DNA from: Lucifuga dentata
Lineage: Eukaryota; Chordata; Actinopteri; Ophidiiformes; Bythitidae
NCBI GenBank assembly: GCA_014773175.1
Contig: VXCM01003415.1
Span: 1-64,000, forward strand
DNA length: 64,000 nt
Direction of reading: 5' to 3'
Positions 32,378-44,860 of the stretch are shown in pieces. How positions within the stretch are numbered: position 1 is the first letter of the stretch; each line of letters begins with the position of its first letter. The translations under genes were made by a program, and so were the position numbers. Below the pieces are notes generated by a model. It saw nothing but the letters and a program-made list of their open reading frames with translations, was not told the origin of the DNA and searched no databases.

Positions 32378-35300
32378 TTTGAGACAACTTCCGACTGAAA
32401 TTTCAAGTCCGCTTCGCAACTCCAAGACAAATATTAATATTCTTTTTTTATACAAATGCTATAGTTGTTGTGCTTCATTCCCTTTTTGAAAAATGTGCAC
32501 AAAGTTTAAATCTGACGGTACTTGAATGCAGATTTTCTTCTACAAATATGCAAGACATCCACAATAATGAAGAACTACTCCTTTAAATATTACACCATAT
32601 TGCACAATCAATCCAAAACCTGCTAGAATATATGATTCATTTGTCGTATATTTACTCCAGCGTGTGTTCATAACTCCGAATGAGTGAGAGAAAGCTAAAA
32701 GTTATGACTTTTTTTGCAGGAGAACCTTAGAGCTGTATTATTCTGTGAATGTTCTCTGTGACCTCGTCGCCATCACTCCTCGCTGTAAATCTCTAGTCCG
32801 GAGCATTTGTCATCGTATCGCCCTCGTATCCCCGAGCCTCTTTCCTCCTCAGCGCCCTTCCCACACTTTGCCCCGTTCGGCCGCTTAAATTAAAATTTAA
32901 CAACCCCTTCAACCTCACACATTCTAACCCTCACCGCCAACCCATCGGCCTCCTCTTCCTCCCACAAATGCCCCAACGCCGGCTTTCCCAGGCTTTTTTT
33001 TTTTTCCAGACAGGAGGAGCGCCGTCCATCCAGCGTGGGCACTGAGGGGGTAATTTGTCTTAAGCTCCGCTGCTCTTTCTAACAGACGAAGGAGCTCAAA
33101 CGGCAGAAGATAATAAGAAGCCTTCCAGCTCTAATTCTGCTGAGGGTAAACCGCAGCAGAACCACTGAATCATCCTTTAATGCGAAGTGGAAAAAAACAC
33201 ACTCCACTCTGCTGGAAATTGAGGGGCGGAAAGAGAAGCAAACTCCTGGCCCTGGGAGAGAGAGCAGGTCCAACCCATCTGACATGGAGTCAGAGAAGCA
33301 AAACATATATACAGACCCAAATCGCCGCCAGGCTTTCTTATCTCTCTCTGTCTGTCCCCATTTTCTGCCTCTTCTGTCTCTTTTGTTTGTCCTGAACTTG
33401 TCTCCTTCTTTTTACTCCTCTCTCCAAATGCACACCCTCATTCTTATTCCTTTTCCCTCCCATCCCCTCCCTCTCATGCACTTCACAAAGTGTTTCTCTC
33501 ATATTTCCTTTAATTCTAACTTCCCTTTCCTTCTTTCAGCCCAACTCATGAGTGCAGCGACGGGTTATTTCTGCTTTATCTCTTTAAGCTGCAGCAGAAA
33601 ATGAGCTTTTCGCCGTCAGGGTCTTTGCTGCGAGAACAGAGCGCCTCCCGTGCAGCACATCAGCATCTTGCAATTGTGAAGCACTTTGTGACCTTTGCTT
33701 TTGAAAGGTGCTACACAAATAAACTTTACTTAATAATTGCTGATGTACCAAGTCAAAATGTTTTTGTTTTTTTTTTTGTTTTTGGAATGCTTTATATGTA
33801 ATTCTGAATATTTTTAAACGAAGATGAGGCATTCTGCTCTGCACACCCAATGGTTATTTCATCAAGTAAAATCTGTCTCTGCATTCAGCAAAAAAGCCTG
33901 AGGATTCTACAAAACAAAGCACATTTTTATTATTAATGGAATGGAGACACACTTTCATCTTAGTGCCTACATACGTGAATTAAAATGAAAAGTGGGGCTG
34001 ATGTGTGAGGTGATCCAGGAAGCTGTTAACTACAGCTGTCATAGACAACAGATCACATCCGAGGAGGCTAAATGAGAAATTTCTCTATTGGACCCCCCCA
34101 TTTCTCTCGCTCTTTCATCCTCCTCACAATGACGGATCTGGGTGGCAGTCTGCAGCATCTCAGGAGAGGAAGCCTCAAGCTTCTTGCTGCTTCATCAAAA
34201 AGACTGCCAAGGATGATAGCACAAGAAGAAATCTGACAAATTGGACTTGGCACAGGATGCGTCCAGGACTCTTTCACAGAATGTCATTTTCTACAAATGG
34301 AAAAGTGGAAAGGGAATTTGAAGGAAAGCAATCAAAGCGTTGAGGGTGGCTTAATATGAAGAATTTGTGAAATTCGTGACGTGGCTGTGTCGTTGGCTTT
34401 GTCCGGTGATATTGCTGTTATTGACCTGCCAATCCAGTGAAGCTCAGTGTTTGTTTACCAGCCTTCTTTCCTCTGAAAACCGTACAGACTGTGTATAAGG
34501 ATCCAGCTCCTTCCTGATAAGTATCGGTAAGGATCCCCCTCTGTACACTGACGTTTGTCTTCTTGGAAAAATTTCAGTTTTTCCTCTCAAAAAAATTCCT
34601 CTCCTCCAAGAAAACTAATGGTATATCTAATGAAAAAAATATATAAATTATGTGGCTAGAACACTTAGGCCGTTAGCGTTGCCGCTGAGCTCGGCATCCA
34701 GTATTCTGCTTGTTCATGAGCAGCGCCGCTCACCAAGCGCTGACAGGAAGCGCTCGTTGCTAATGACAGTGTTTCCCATACATAGGTGAAACTTGGGCGA
34801 CCTGCCCAGGCTTCTGAACACCCACCCACCTACCCAGATTCCGCAGGACGATCCAGCCTAAGTTGTGAATATTTATAGTCAGCGTTGTCGCAAGGCGAGG
34901 GGCCACGTACACAATACAACTCCAATACTGCTGTCACACACATGTACACGCACACATACGTAAGCTGTACTTGGGCACCCATAAGAAAAAAAAAAATCTA
35001 ATCTGTAAGAACTGATCAATACAGACTGGATATTTTTTTTTCCAAGAATGAAGAATTTTCTAGAAAAATATTTGAGACTCAAGAGGGTGAAAAAGCTTTT
35101 CTACCAGTGAACCACTGATATATTTTTGCATTGAAAATGAGCTACTAGAGCAGCTAACTTGTTTCGTTTGTGACCAACTGCTGACTCCTCCCAGGGATAT
35201 CTCTATAGATGTTTTAATGGAAGATGGAGGAATGGTCCAATAAGATTCAGCCACAGTAGCTGGTTAGGAGAGCGTTAGGCAAACCTTCAACAAATTTCCT

Positions 35301-36232
35301 AATACCTGCAATAGCCACTTCCATGCTACACACAGGCTGAAACCTGAAACCGTGGCAGTGTATTATTTGTACTTTGCTCTTTTTATTTAACCAGATAAAA
35401 CTCATTGAGATTCAAAATCTCTTCCAAGAGTGACCTGACCAATCTGCTCTTTTCAGAGATTTACAAAGCCAGATTCAAAGGTTAGATAGCCCCGGTAAAA
35501 TCAAAACATATCCATACATTTGACATTTCTTTTCTGTTTCCTGTCCAATTAGTCCTCGAAGAATCCTAAAACACAATAATTGCAAGACATGTACATATTT
35601 TCTCTGACTCCTACACATTTGGCATTTTGAAAAAAATCAATATTTGAATCTAGTTCAGAAATACGTATGAAGCATCTGTTTGATTATCTCCAGTATAAAT
35701 GAAGACTTGTTTTACTGTTGCTGAAGATGAAACAAATGTTCTTCACCCTATTTGAGAAGTTAATGCGTCACATCTGCTGAGATGAGACAAGCAATTACTT
35801 TATCACCCGGCTGGTGAAAGCATGTCCAAACGTCAGGAAGGAAAGAATAATACCAGTTTTCAAAGATGTCTTGGCAATCTGAGTGCATTTCCCCTTGACA
35901 AAGAGCATCAGAGGTCAAATCATGACAAGCTCCAACATCCACTCAGACATCCAGAGAGGGAAGAGTGATCAGACAAGGGCGCACCCCAGGCTACATTATC
36001 AGAGGGAGAGAAAGAGAGGAAGGGATAGAGAGAGAAGGCTGTCATAATCAGTCCAGGATTATATCTGAAAAAGCATAGCCTGGGCTCAATATTTCAGTGG
36101 AGCTGCCAGCGTTCATCACTCATCGTCTCTTCATGGAGATCCAGCGACGTGACTGAGCAGCAGCCTCCACCTGGTCTTACCTGCTGGCTACTTCATCTGC
36201 TGCATACTGCTTGATAGCTCAGAAGAATAGAT
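32378..36232. other. Intergenic stretch
   Basis: No exon recognised. The only probable repeat seen is a LINE-tail-like segment at about 33675-33735. Confidence 0.5.
33675..33735 (+). mobile_element. Possible L2-like LINE 3' tail
   Basis: GTGAAGCACTTTGTGACCTT followed by AAAGGTGCTACACAAATAAA resembles the conserved 3' stem region of fish L2-type LINEs. Confidence 0.45.
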
Positions 36233-36799
36233 TTAAAGGACCATACCACCCATTTTTCATGTTTGAGCCTAATATATTCAATTTTCATACATGTAATGTT
36301 ACTGACAATCATTTCCCAAAGCATACTACTGGAACAGGAGACAAAAATGTTTCTCCTACCTTCCAGACCTCCATTGGTTTCAGTTCATTCTGCTATTAAA
36401 ATCAACTTGTTGATACTTGAAACATTCTTGAGATAGGTAATCCATCATCACCAATTCAGGTTTTTTTTAGAAGTTATGTAATTTTAGCGTTTAAGCTCAA
36501 TAAAAAGAGTGGAGTGAACGTATGCCTCCACCGAGGAATATAGTCCCAAAAGAAGACCTGTGTTTATGGAAAAATTTAAAGGACCGTGACTTCATAAGGC
36601 TGTGTAACTATTAGCAGGAGAAACATGGATTTTTAAGGTGGGTGTATCACTTGAATATTTGATTTTGAAAGATTAAGAGATTTTGCAAAATATCAGGAAA
36701 GCTGAAATACGGTTTTATCCTTTGGGAAATGATTGTCAGTAACGTAACATGTATGAAATTTGAATAGGTTAGGCTCAAACATGCAAAACGGGTGGTATA
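36233..36799 (+). mobile_element. TTAA MITE, copy 5 (last bases of right end lost)
   Basis: Left end TTAAAGGACCATACC is intact. The right repeat stops at GGGTGGTATA, so the terminal TGGTCCTTTAA is missing. Confidence 0.88.
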
Positions 36800-37795
36800 A
36801 ATTATAATAGCCATATAGGCTAACAAAAAATTTCACAAACCCTTAACGTGATCATTCAAATTCCTCCACGATGAAAGGGTTGTGGGATAACAACGAAAGC
36901 TACCATTTCCTCTCAACCATCACAACACGATTGATATTGTCCAATGAGAAATATAAGCCAAAGTAAATGAGCGACAGGTAAGGAAAACCCAAATTTTAGC
37001 AAATCAAAGACACTCGTCCATTCTCCCAAGAGTTGGTGGACAAAACAGGGCTAAAAAGCAACTTTAAAACGTTGTTCTGTCTCAAACATTGCAAACGTTG
37101 CCCATGAGAACATGATTAGCTGATTGCATATCAAGGCTTTTGGAGTTTTTCCGCCCCCTAGTGGTCAAAAGGATGTACTGCTGATAAAACTTAGTCTACA
37201 TTTTAGTCAAGTACACCTGAAATTGCAAATGCAATCAGTATTTCGTTGTCACATAATCTAAAATTCTCTTTCCTTTAACATGCAAGCAGACATGGCAGAT
37301 TTTTCCAGCACGTTGCTGTTCCGTCTGCTTTTCCCTCTCGTGTGCAAACTACACTTCTCATTGACCTTCTGGAGATTCTCCCTCCCGGTGAGAGAAGTGA
37401 AGCTAAGCATCTCTCTCTCTCTCTTCACTTCCGACTCCAAATCTAACCACAAAGAAAAACGTAGATGCAGTGTTGTGTCATTGCATTCTTGACCAGGTTC
37501 TGGTGACAAATGGGAGGACAAAGAGCCGGTAACTACTCCTCTGTAACGTTCAGGAGTTTCAGGATTTTATACTAAGCAATAACTGTGCTACATGTGTGTA
37601 ACCGCTCAAAACAAAAGTATTATCATTGTCAAGATATTTTCATTTTAAGCTATTTGTGCCCTTTATGAACCTGTCCAGAGGAGCTACAACAACTGATTGA
37701 ACTTGTCTGTCTGTACAGGAGTTTGGCAAGGTCTCACTATCTTGCTCAAGGGCACTCGAGTAGTCCATGTGGCTGAATAACCTTGACAGCCTCAT
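36800..37795. other. No recognised feature
   Basis: Intergenic DNA between a TTAA MITE and a TIR element. Short (TC)n tract near 37410; nothing coding recognised. Confidence 0.5.
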
Positions 37796-38590
37796 GGGCT
37801 CGACACATGGTAGGTGTCGAATGACAGCGACCGAAGAAACTCACCGCCCCCACATGACGGGCCAGACGCACGGCAAGCGATGCGCACAGTTCCAGAGCGA
37901 ATCGTGGGTCTCGCCGTGCTTGGTGAAAGATGGTTGCCGTGGAAACAGACAACAAAAGAGGATCAGAAGTAGTGCCAAAATGTAATAAATGCAAAATTGC
38001 TGTAAGATTTTGCCGCTCCTTATTTCTACTGTAAATACACATGCACCACATCTGTTCTGTTAAAAACTAATTTTGTATGTTTTCACATTAATATCAAAAT
38101 AAATTAAAAAAAAAAAAAAAAANTAAAAAAAAAAAAAAAACATAGTATTTCTTTCCATGCAACTGTGCATTTAGCATTTAGCTTTAAACTGTGCCAACAA
38201 GTTCCCAGGCTGCTGCTTTTTCCTCTGTCCTCTGCTCTGGAGATGTCGTAGAAAACGGGGAAATCAGAGACAGCTAGTATCAAACTTTCATCCATGTTTA
38301 TCTAACTGACTAAGCAGTATACTGTTACCTCATTGGTCCATCAATGAAACCCCTGCTGATTGGTCACCGTCAGGTGAAAATGAAGAAAAGTTGAAAAATT
38401 TTCAGCTCTCTTGGATCGCTTTGCAAGCCTGCATGTGCATGTACGTGGACAAGCACGAGTGTGAAATTTCACAAGCTTCGGCATCGCGTGTCGCTTCTCT
38501 GGAGGAGGACTCATCATCATCGCCTCTTCGCAGTGGTTCCGTTGGATATGAACAGAGTAGAGGCGACGTCGCCGACCATGTGTCGAGCCC
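37796..38590. mobile_element. Putative DNA transposon, 795 bp, with 16-bp TIRs
   Basis: GGGCTCGACACATGGT at 37796-37811 is perfectly inverted as ACCATGTGTCGAGCCC at 38575-38590. GC-richer near its ends. The A-run with an N at 38123 lies inside. The target duplication is unclear (possibly AT), so the superfamily is unassigned. Confidence 0.6.
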
Positions 38591-39210
38591 ATAATCCAAA
38601 GGATATCTCTATCTGCTACGTGTCACGTCCATGCCAAAACGAAGGCAGATGTGGGAAAGAAATCTTGAGGAAAGCGACTTGTCAAGAAACAGAGTCGACA
38701 CAGCAGCAGGATGCATATTCCCAGGATTAGACTCATTTGTTTTGAGTTGAGCATGACCTCCTTTAATCTGTCACGCCGCCTTTCCAGCCTCCCCTGTGCA
38801 TTCATTAAGGCCGAGAGGTGTAAACAGATCGATGGCATCAGAACAGAAAGAAACGAAGCCTCAAACGGGGTCAAGTGCATTTGCTGTTTACATGTAAAAC
38901 ACAAAAAAAAAAGAAAAAAGAAAAAGAAACNGGGAGAGAGAGAGAGAGAGAGAGAGAGAAACAGAAAACCTGGTGTTCTCAGGTATGTTCTGATGTGTTT
39001 TGTAAATACTGAGATAGATAGAAAGGGTGGAAACTAGTAAATGGCTCATTTCCTGTATTCTGCATTCTAGTGAAATGAATCTCTTATCAGCAATAAAAAA
39101 GAAAGAGATGGTGAAAAGAGAGAGAAGTACAGACAATCAACCCATTTAAAAGTTTTTTTAAAACAGAACTGATGATTATGTTTCTCGCTGCAATACTAAT
39201 AACATAAGTA

Positions 39211-40235
39211 TATTTATGGAATTAGATTTGTGCATTTTTGAGCGAGCAGTTTCACATTTTGAACAAAGAAAATAAAATTTTGCATGCACGTAATTTGAGC
39301 AAACAAAAATCTATTTTGTGCCTCAGAAAAATCTAAAAGTGTGTGCTGTCATAACTAAACACACTCAGAGTGTCGCTGCTGCTCAGGTCTGACATTGCGC
39401 TGCTTAGCTTAGCACAGCGTTACTACTGTACCACAATTATCAGCCAATCAGAGACCCAAAGGTGTTCATTTCTGATTGGCCAGTATCCTCCAATCACTAC
39501 ATTTCCTGACTGTGGGTTATTTTGAAATTGTTGTGTGCAGAGTCCTGATTGACTCACATTATAGCAAGTTTGCTATCATAACATTGGCAAGTGAGCTAAC
39601 GTTAGCTAACTTATGAATGATTAAAACTAGCACTAATTTTGCTAGATGACAGGNGAGCTAACGTTAGCTAACTTATGAATGATTAAAACTAGCACTAATT
39701 TTGCTAGATGACAGGAGTGTTAACCAGTTTTAACAGGAAACATGTTTAATCCACATTTCAAAAAGAAACTTGATGTAATAATAGTAAAATAATAATTAAG
39801 GTCGTGTGTGTCGCTATTCTCAGGATTTGACATCTTGTTTTGTCCAGCAGGTATAATAAATTCGATGAATATTTGATAAAACCACACTTTCCTGAAGGTT
39901 AAAATGATTGGCAATCACATCAGGAAATGCAGTGATTGGAGGAGACTGGCCAATCAGAAATGAGCAGCTTTGGGTCTCTCTGACTGGCTGATAATTTGCT
40001 GTGCCAAGCTGAGCAGCGTAAAGTCAGACCTGAGCAGCACAGAGCAGAGATGCTGAGCAGCAGCGATACTCTGAGTGTGTTTAGTTATGACAGCACACTC
40101 TTTAAGATTTTTCTGAACACAAAACAGATTTTTGTTTGCTCAAATTAAATTATGTGCATGCCAAAATTTAATTTTCTTTGCTCAAAATGTGAAACTGCTC
40201 GCTCAAAATGTAGCAAAGCTAACTCCATATATTTA
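39211..40235. mobile_element. Foldback element with arms of about 310 bp
   Basis: 39216-39525 is the imperfect reverse complement of 39905-40228, e.g. GAGCGAGCAGTTTCACATTT versus AAATGTGAAACTGCTCGCTC and CACACTCAGAGT versus ACTCTGAGTGTG. The centre holds an assembly duplication (39593-39653 and 39655-39715 around an N). No coding content. Confidence 0.78.
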
Positions 40236-40847
40236 TATATACATTAATGGCATGTACACACTTTTTTTAAATCTGAATTCAAGAAAATTGAATTGAGAAA
40301 ATTTTGAGGAAATATTATAAAATTCCTTAAACAGAATCCTGAAAACACACCAAAGACTAAGAGCTTGTTTCTTGTTTACACCAAATTCTGTTGAAACATA
40401 ACAAACCTACAAACAAAGACCTTCTTAGTGCTGATTACAAACTTCCTGCCTGTACACCTGAGGGAGTTTAATCAATCTACTCTTGTCTTCATGCTGTTAC
40501 ATATTTCAAACAGAACCGATTCCAGACGTTAAAAAACAGTCATTTGCAGGTGAGCGGGAAGTTATTTTCAGACGCTGATTTGCGCTTGGCAGGGCAGAAG
40601 CCTTTAATTTCCCCCGTGTCAGACATGCTCAAAATATACGCTTGTGTGGCACTTAGGCACTTTAAATAAAAGCTTCCACCAAAATGGCATATTTTATACG
40701 GAAATGAATACACACTAATGCTCTGCCTGCATCATCTCACACACACACACACACACACACACACAAAGGCTGATACTTTACATGTGTGTGTTCAGGTGGG
40801 GGTGTAAACGTCCAAATATCCCGTTCTCAGGCTTCAGACCTGATAAG

Positions 40848-40850
<3 letters not shown>

Positions 40851-40902
<52 letters not shown>

Positions 40903-41043
40903 TGAGTGAGTGAGTGAGTGAGTGAGAGAAAGAGAGAGAGAGAAAGAGAGTGAGTGAGCGAGTAGTGAGGGAGAGAGTGAGTGAGAGTGAGTGAGAGAGC
41001 GAGCAAGAGATTGTGTGAGAGAGACTGAGCGAGCGAGCGAGTA
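40851..41043. repeat. Compound microsatellite (TG)n(AG)n(TGAG)n
   Basis: A pure (TG)n run of about 38 bp passes into AG repeats and then TGAG/GAGC-rich units over about 190 bp. Shorter related (TG)n/(AG)n tracts follow near 41118-41156 and 41236-41251. Confidence 0.92.
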
Positions 41044-41497
41044 TATTGTATGTATATGTCTCTGTGAAAATATATGTACACATAAGTTATCACAAGTGTC
41101 GATGAGGACGGATTTGTTTGTGTGTATGTGTGTGTGTGTGTGAGAGAGAGAGAGAGTATATCTGTATATTGATGTCTGTGAAAATATATGTGTACATACT
41201 GTATTAATTATCACAGTACAGAGGAGAATGGACGTGTGTGTGTGTGTGTGTGATGTTAAACTCTTGGGGGGGGCTGAGGTGGGNAAAAAAAAAAATGCCT
41301 GTCCTAGCACTTTCTCTCCACGACTGATGGATTAGACAAGCTGGAGCTGGGCTGCGAAGAAAAGCGGCGTCTCACACCGAGCTCACCGCACGCCACGGTT
41401 CATTTCAAGAGGGAATGAAAGAAACAAGTGTGGCGTGCGTGTGTATTATATTTTTGGCCTGTGCATAAATGTGCATCTGAGAGTGAAGCAGAGTGAC

Positions 41498-41511
41498 TGA
41501 AAGGTGTTTGC

Positions 41512-41547
<36 letters not shown>

Positions 41548-41566
41548 CTGCNTGAAAGGTGTTTGC

Positions 41567-41600
<34 letters not shown>

Positions 41601-41604
41601 CTGC
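41498..41604. repeat. (TG)n microsatellite duplicated across an assembly join
   Basis: TGAAAGGTGTTTGCATATG plus a (TG)n run and GGCTGC occurs on both sides of the N at 41552, differing by one dinucleotide unit. Probably one locus. Confidence 0.75.
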
Positions 41605-42717
41605 ATAATTTTGCTTGTCTGCCTGCATGATTGTGAGCATAAAAAATGCCCTGCTTGCAGAAACTGGCTCATGGGCCTGTATGATGATGATGGCGCAATA
41701 AAGGTTTCTACAGTCAATACTCGAGTATAGTCCAATAATTTGCACGGGGGCACACGTTGCTGGGAACTATCTAAATCAATAACCGTGCAAATAAATTAAA
41801 CAGGCGGCGGGACTGTGGAAGAAATACGTTGCCAAATGGCAAAACGTCAAAACCTCCAGTGGAATGGAGAGCGAGCATGTTCCTCCTCTGTTGGTACAAC
41901 CAGAATTAAATCCAGTTCAAGCCCGTTTGAATGAAGAAAACATGCAACAATGGAGAACATGTGGGCGGAGAATAAACCCAGAGCGACACTCCTGATGTAA
42001 AACCATGCAAATGTGCATTTTCTACCATCTGCAGCCAAAGGTCGCCTCCCACCTGCATCAATCTCACCGCACACTATTACCTCGTTTGCCACCCTCTCAC
42101 CAACTGGATGGCAAATAATCTCTGCCGCAAATCTAATTAAGAAACAATCTAATTGAGAATGAAGTGTTTTGCCGCTAGAAAAAGTCGTTTAAACGCCCTC
42201 TCGGGATTGGCGAGGATCGATGCTGTCTTCATTGTGTTTGTGAGGCTGCTGCTGAATTCGAGGAGAGTTTGAGAAGGAACTTGACATGGTAGCTTTGTGA
42301 GACTGCAGCTACATGACGAGTAGAGAAGAAAACAAATCCACTGCATGATATTAGCGTGTAACTGGCTAATGCGTCTCATCGACAGACATTTAACATGGGC
42401 TGGGGAGGAAAAAAATGGCTGAAATACTGTGCAAAGGTTGAAACAACTGAAGAGGTTTTCCTGTCTGAGGGTCGTTCAGGTCAGGATGAAAATCCTGAGT
42501 GGACTGTCACAAATGACGGCAGACTTGGATGTCATGTGTCGGGGGAAGCTACCTGACGTTGACAAGTGTGGAAGAGAAAAAACAAAAAGCAGCCAGGGAG
42601 CAACGAGCGAGATCTAAGTTTCAGACAAACGAGTCCCTGAAGCAGCTCAATAAACGACACGGAGCTTCAACGTTACAAAGCAGAGGAAAGAGAACCAGAC
42701 GGCTCATTTATACCACC

Positions 42718-43300
42718 TTAAAGGACCATACCATCCATTTTACATGTTTGAGTCTAATATATTAAATCTTCATACATGTAACGTTACTGACAATCATTTC
42801 CCAAAGCATACTACTGAAATGGTGAATTAAAAATGTTTTTCCTACCTTCCAGACCTCCATTGGTTTCAGTTCATTCTCTATTAAAATCAACTTGTTGATA
42901 CTGTAAACGTTCTTGGGATAGGTAATCCATCATCACCAACAAGACGTGTATTCAGGTTTTTTTAGAAGTTATGTAATTTTAGTGTTTAAGCTCAATAAAA
43001 AGCGTGGAGTGAATGTATGCCTCCACCGGGGAATATAGTCCCAAAAGAAGACCTGCGTTTATGGAAAAATTTAAAGGACCGTGACTTCATAAGGCTGTGT
43101 AACTATTAGCAGGAGAAACATGGATTTTTAAGGTGGGTGTATCACTTGAATATTTGATTTTGAAAGATTAAGAGATTTAGCAAAATATCAGGAAAGCTGA
43201 AATACGGTTTTATCCTTTGGGAAATGATTGTCAGTAACGTAACATGTATGAAAACTGAATATATTAGACTCAAATATGCAAAATAGGTACAGTCCTTTAA
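42718..43300 (+). mobile_element. TTAA MITE, copy 6 (full length)
   Basis: TTAA at both ends. The right end has drifted (GGTACAGTCCTTTAA). Internal TTAAAGGACC near 43071. Confidence 0.9.
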
Positions 43301-43584
43301 ATTCCTGGTAAAAATTAGGATCCCAATCTGACTTAATAAACGGACCTTTGTCTTATTGAAAATTTTCTTTGTGGAACTTTAAGCTTTGTATTTGAGTTGC
43401 CCTGATTTAAAGGATCATACATATAAATCATACAAATCTGACACTTGCTCCCTAAAACTGATCCGTGTCTTTATTTTTATCAAAATAATGTTAACCTCAT
43501 CATCAGTTTTCACCACATGATATCACACTTCCAGGCAGGGACTGTTTTGAAGACTCTGTCAGTTGGTGAGTTCAAGGACAATCT

Positions 43585-43619
43585 GACATTTGAGTTTCAC
43601 CTTGTGAAACTCAAATGTC
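43585..43619. repeat. Perfect 16-bp hairpin with 3-nt loop
   Basis: GACATTTGAGTTTCAC and GTGAAACTCAAATGTC pair exactly across CTT. Confidence 0.85.
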
Positions 43620-44074
43620 GCAAACTGTTTACTGTGGTGGATTATGTATTTTGTGCAATTTTCACACGTACAGATTCAGGAATGCAACGCTCCTGCACCT
43701 TTGTGGCATTTTTTTTAGTGTTCTTTTGTCCTTTCACACAGACGGGAGGACACGAGACTGGCAGCGTGTCAATACTGTCGATCTGTAAACAAACCTCAAT
43801 CGATTTAAATGAATTATTCCGTTGCCATGCCACTTCATAAAACAAGGTGTCGGATAACGACCCTCGTGTTATCTCTCTCCAAACTGCTTACTGTTTGCTA
43901 TCATTGTTGTCATCCTCACAAATGCGATATTGAACCGATGAAGGATGGGCGGCCGTTCGCAAAGAGCCGAGCTAATCGACGGTTTACTCTCCAAACCGCC
44001 AGGGTCAGCCAGAAACTCGCCGCTCAGCTCTTCTGTTTTCTGCATCAGAAAAAAGTGTCAGAGAAGCAGTAAGA

Positions 44075-44080
<6 letters not shown>

Positions 44081-44127
<47 letters not shown>

Positions 44128-44144
44128 GTGTNNNNNNNNNNNNN
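44081..44144. repeat. (TG)n tract running into a 13-base sequence gap
   Basis: The dinucleotide run ends at 13 consecutive Ns (44132-44144), directly followed by a run of C. Its true length is unknown. Confidence 0.9.
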
Positions 44145-44422
44145 CCCCCCCCCCCAATATACAGTAGATATAAAAAAATATAAACAAAAAAAATTCTATG
44201 CTATGACATTAAACTACGCACCGCTGTCCAAAATAATCATTAGCAAATGTAATTACAACTAAACTTAACAAATTACCAATTACTACCAGTTCTAGTATTA
44301 CAGTGGTTTATGTTATGTTGTGAATTCTTCACATTCAGAGACATTTATGTTGTAATATTAAGTTAATAATAAGTTAATATTACATTAATAATAATTATAT
44401 ACAGTATTAACATATTTATATC

Positions 44423-44464
44423 GAGTTATTATGCTACATGAACCTTATGTAGCATAAATAACTC
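44423..44464. repeat. 17-bp hairpin with one bulge
   Basis: GAGTTATTATGCTACAT pairs with ATGTAGCATAAATAACTC, one extra A in the right arm, across a loop of about 7 nt. Confidence 0.75.
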
Positions 44465-44668
44465 AATTGTCTCTCTGTATGTCATGATGCTGCATTTATA
44501 GTCGATGTTAAGTATTTACAGCTGTAATGTTGGTAAAAACTCGTTTAAGTAATTAACATTAGCCTGCCCGTTTGGAAATTAGCCTTGCTAAGTGTTAAGA
44601 TAACTGGCTAGCCTAGCTAACTAGCAAGAGGCTGAGAGGAGTTTTAGTGTCCTGAGGAGGCTTAAGAC

Positions 44669-44860
44669 ATGGCAAGGCTGAATAATGTGGTTATAAGTCA
44701 TGTCCACCAGGAGAAACTGGACAGACTGGACCTTGAAGGAATATGCCGTCTGTTATCGCTGTCAACGGTAAGCACGAAAAGGACTTTGGATTCTTTACCT
44801 GAAGAATGGCAAGTCAAAACATGTGCTGCCTGGAGAGGAGAAGATACGACTGGAGAGCAT
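44669..44860 (+). pseudogene. Probable hAT transposase C-terminal remnant
   Basis: An ATG-started frame reads MARLNNVVISHVHQEKLDRL and then DLEGICRLL, resembling the hAT-family C-terminal dimerisation block (pattern RL..L.L.HVH...D.LDL). No upstream catalytic region, terminal repeats or BED finger were found. Assignment is by remembered pattern only. Confidence 0.4.

Noticed and set aside
40778..41310. Open frames of HTHTHT/SLSLSL type
   Set aside because: They are translations of TG/AG microsatellites.
43445..43840. 131-codon frame
   Set aside because: Runs through the perfect hairpin at 43585-43619, giving mirror-like codons; no domain and no splice context.
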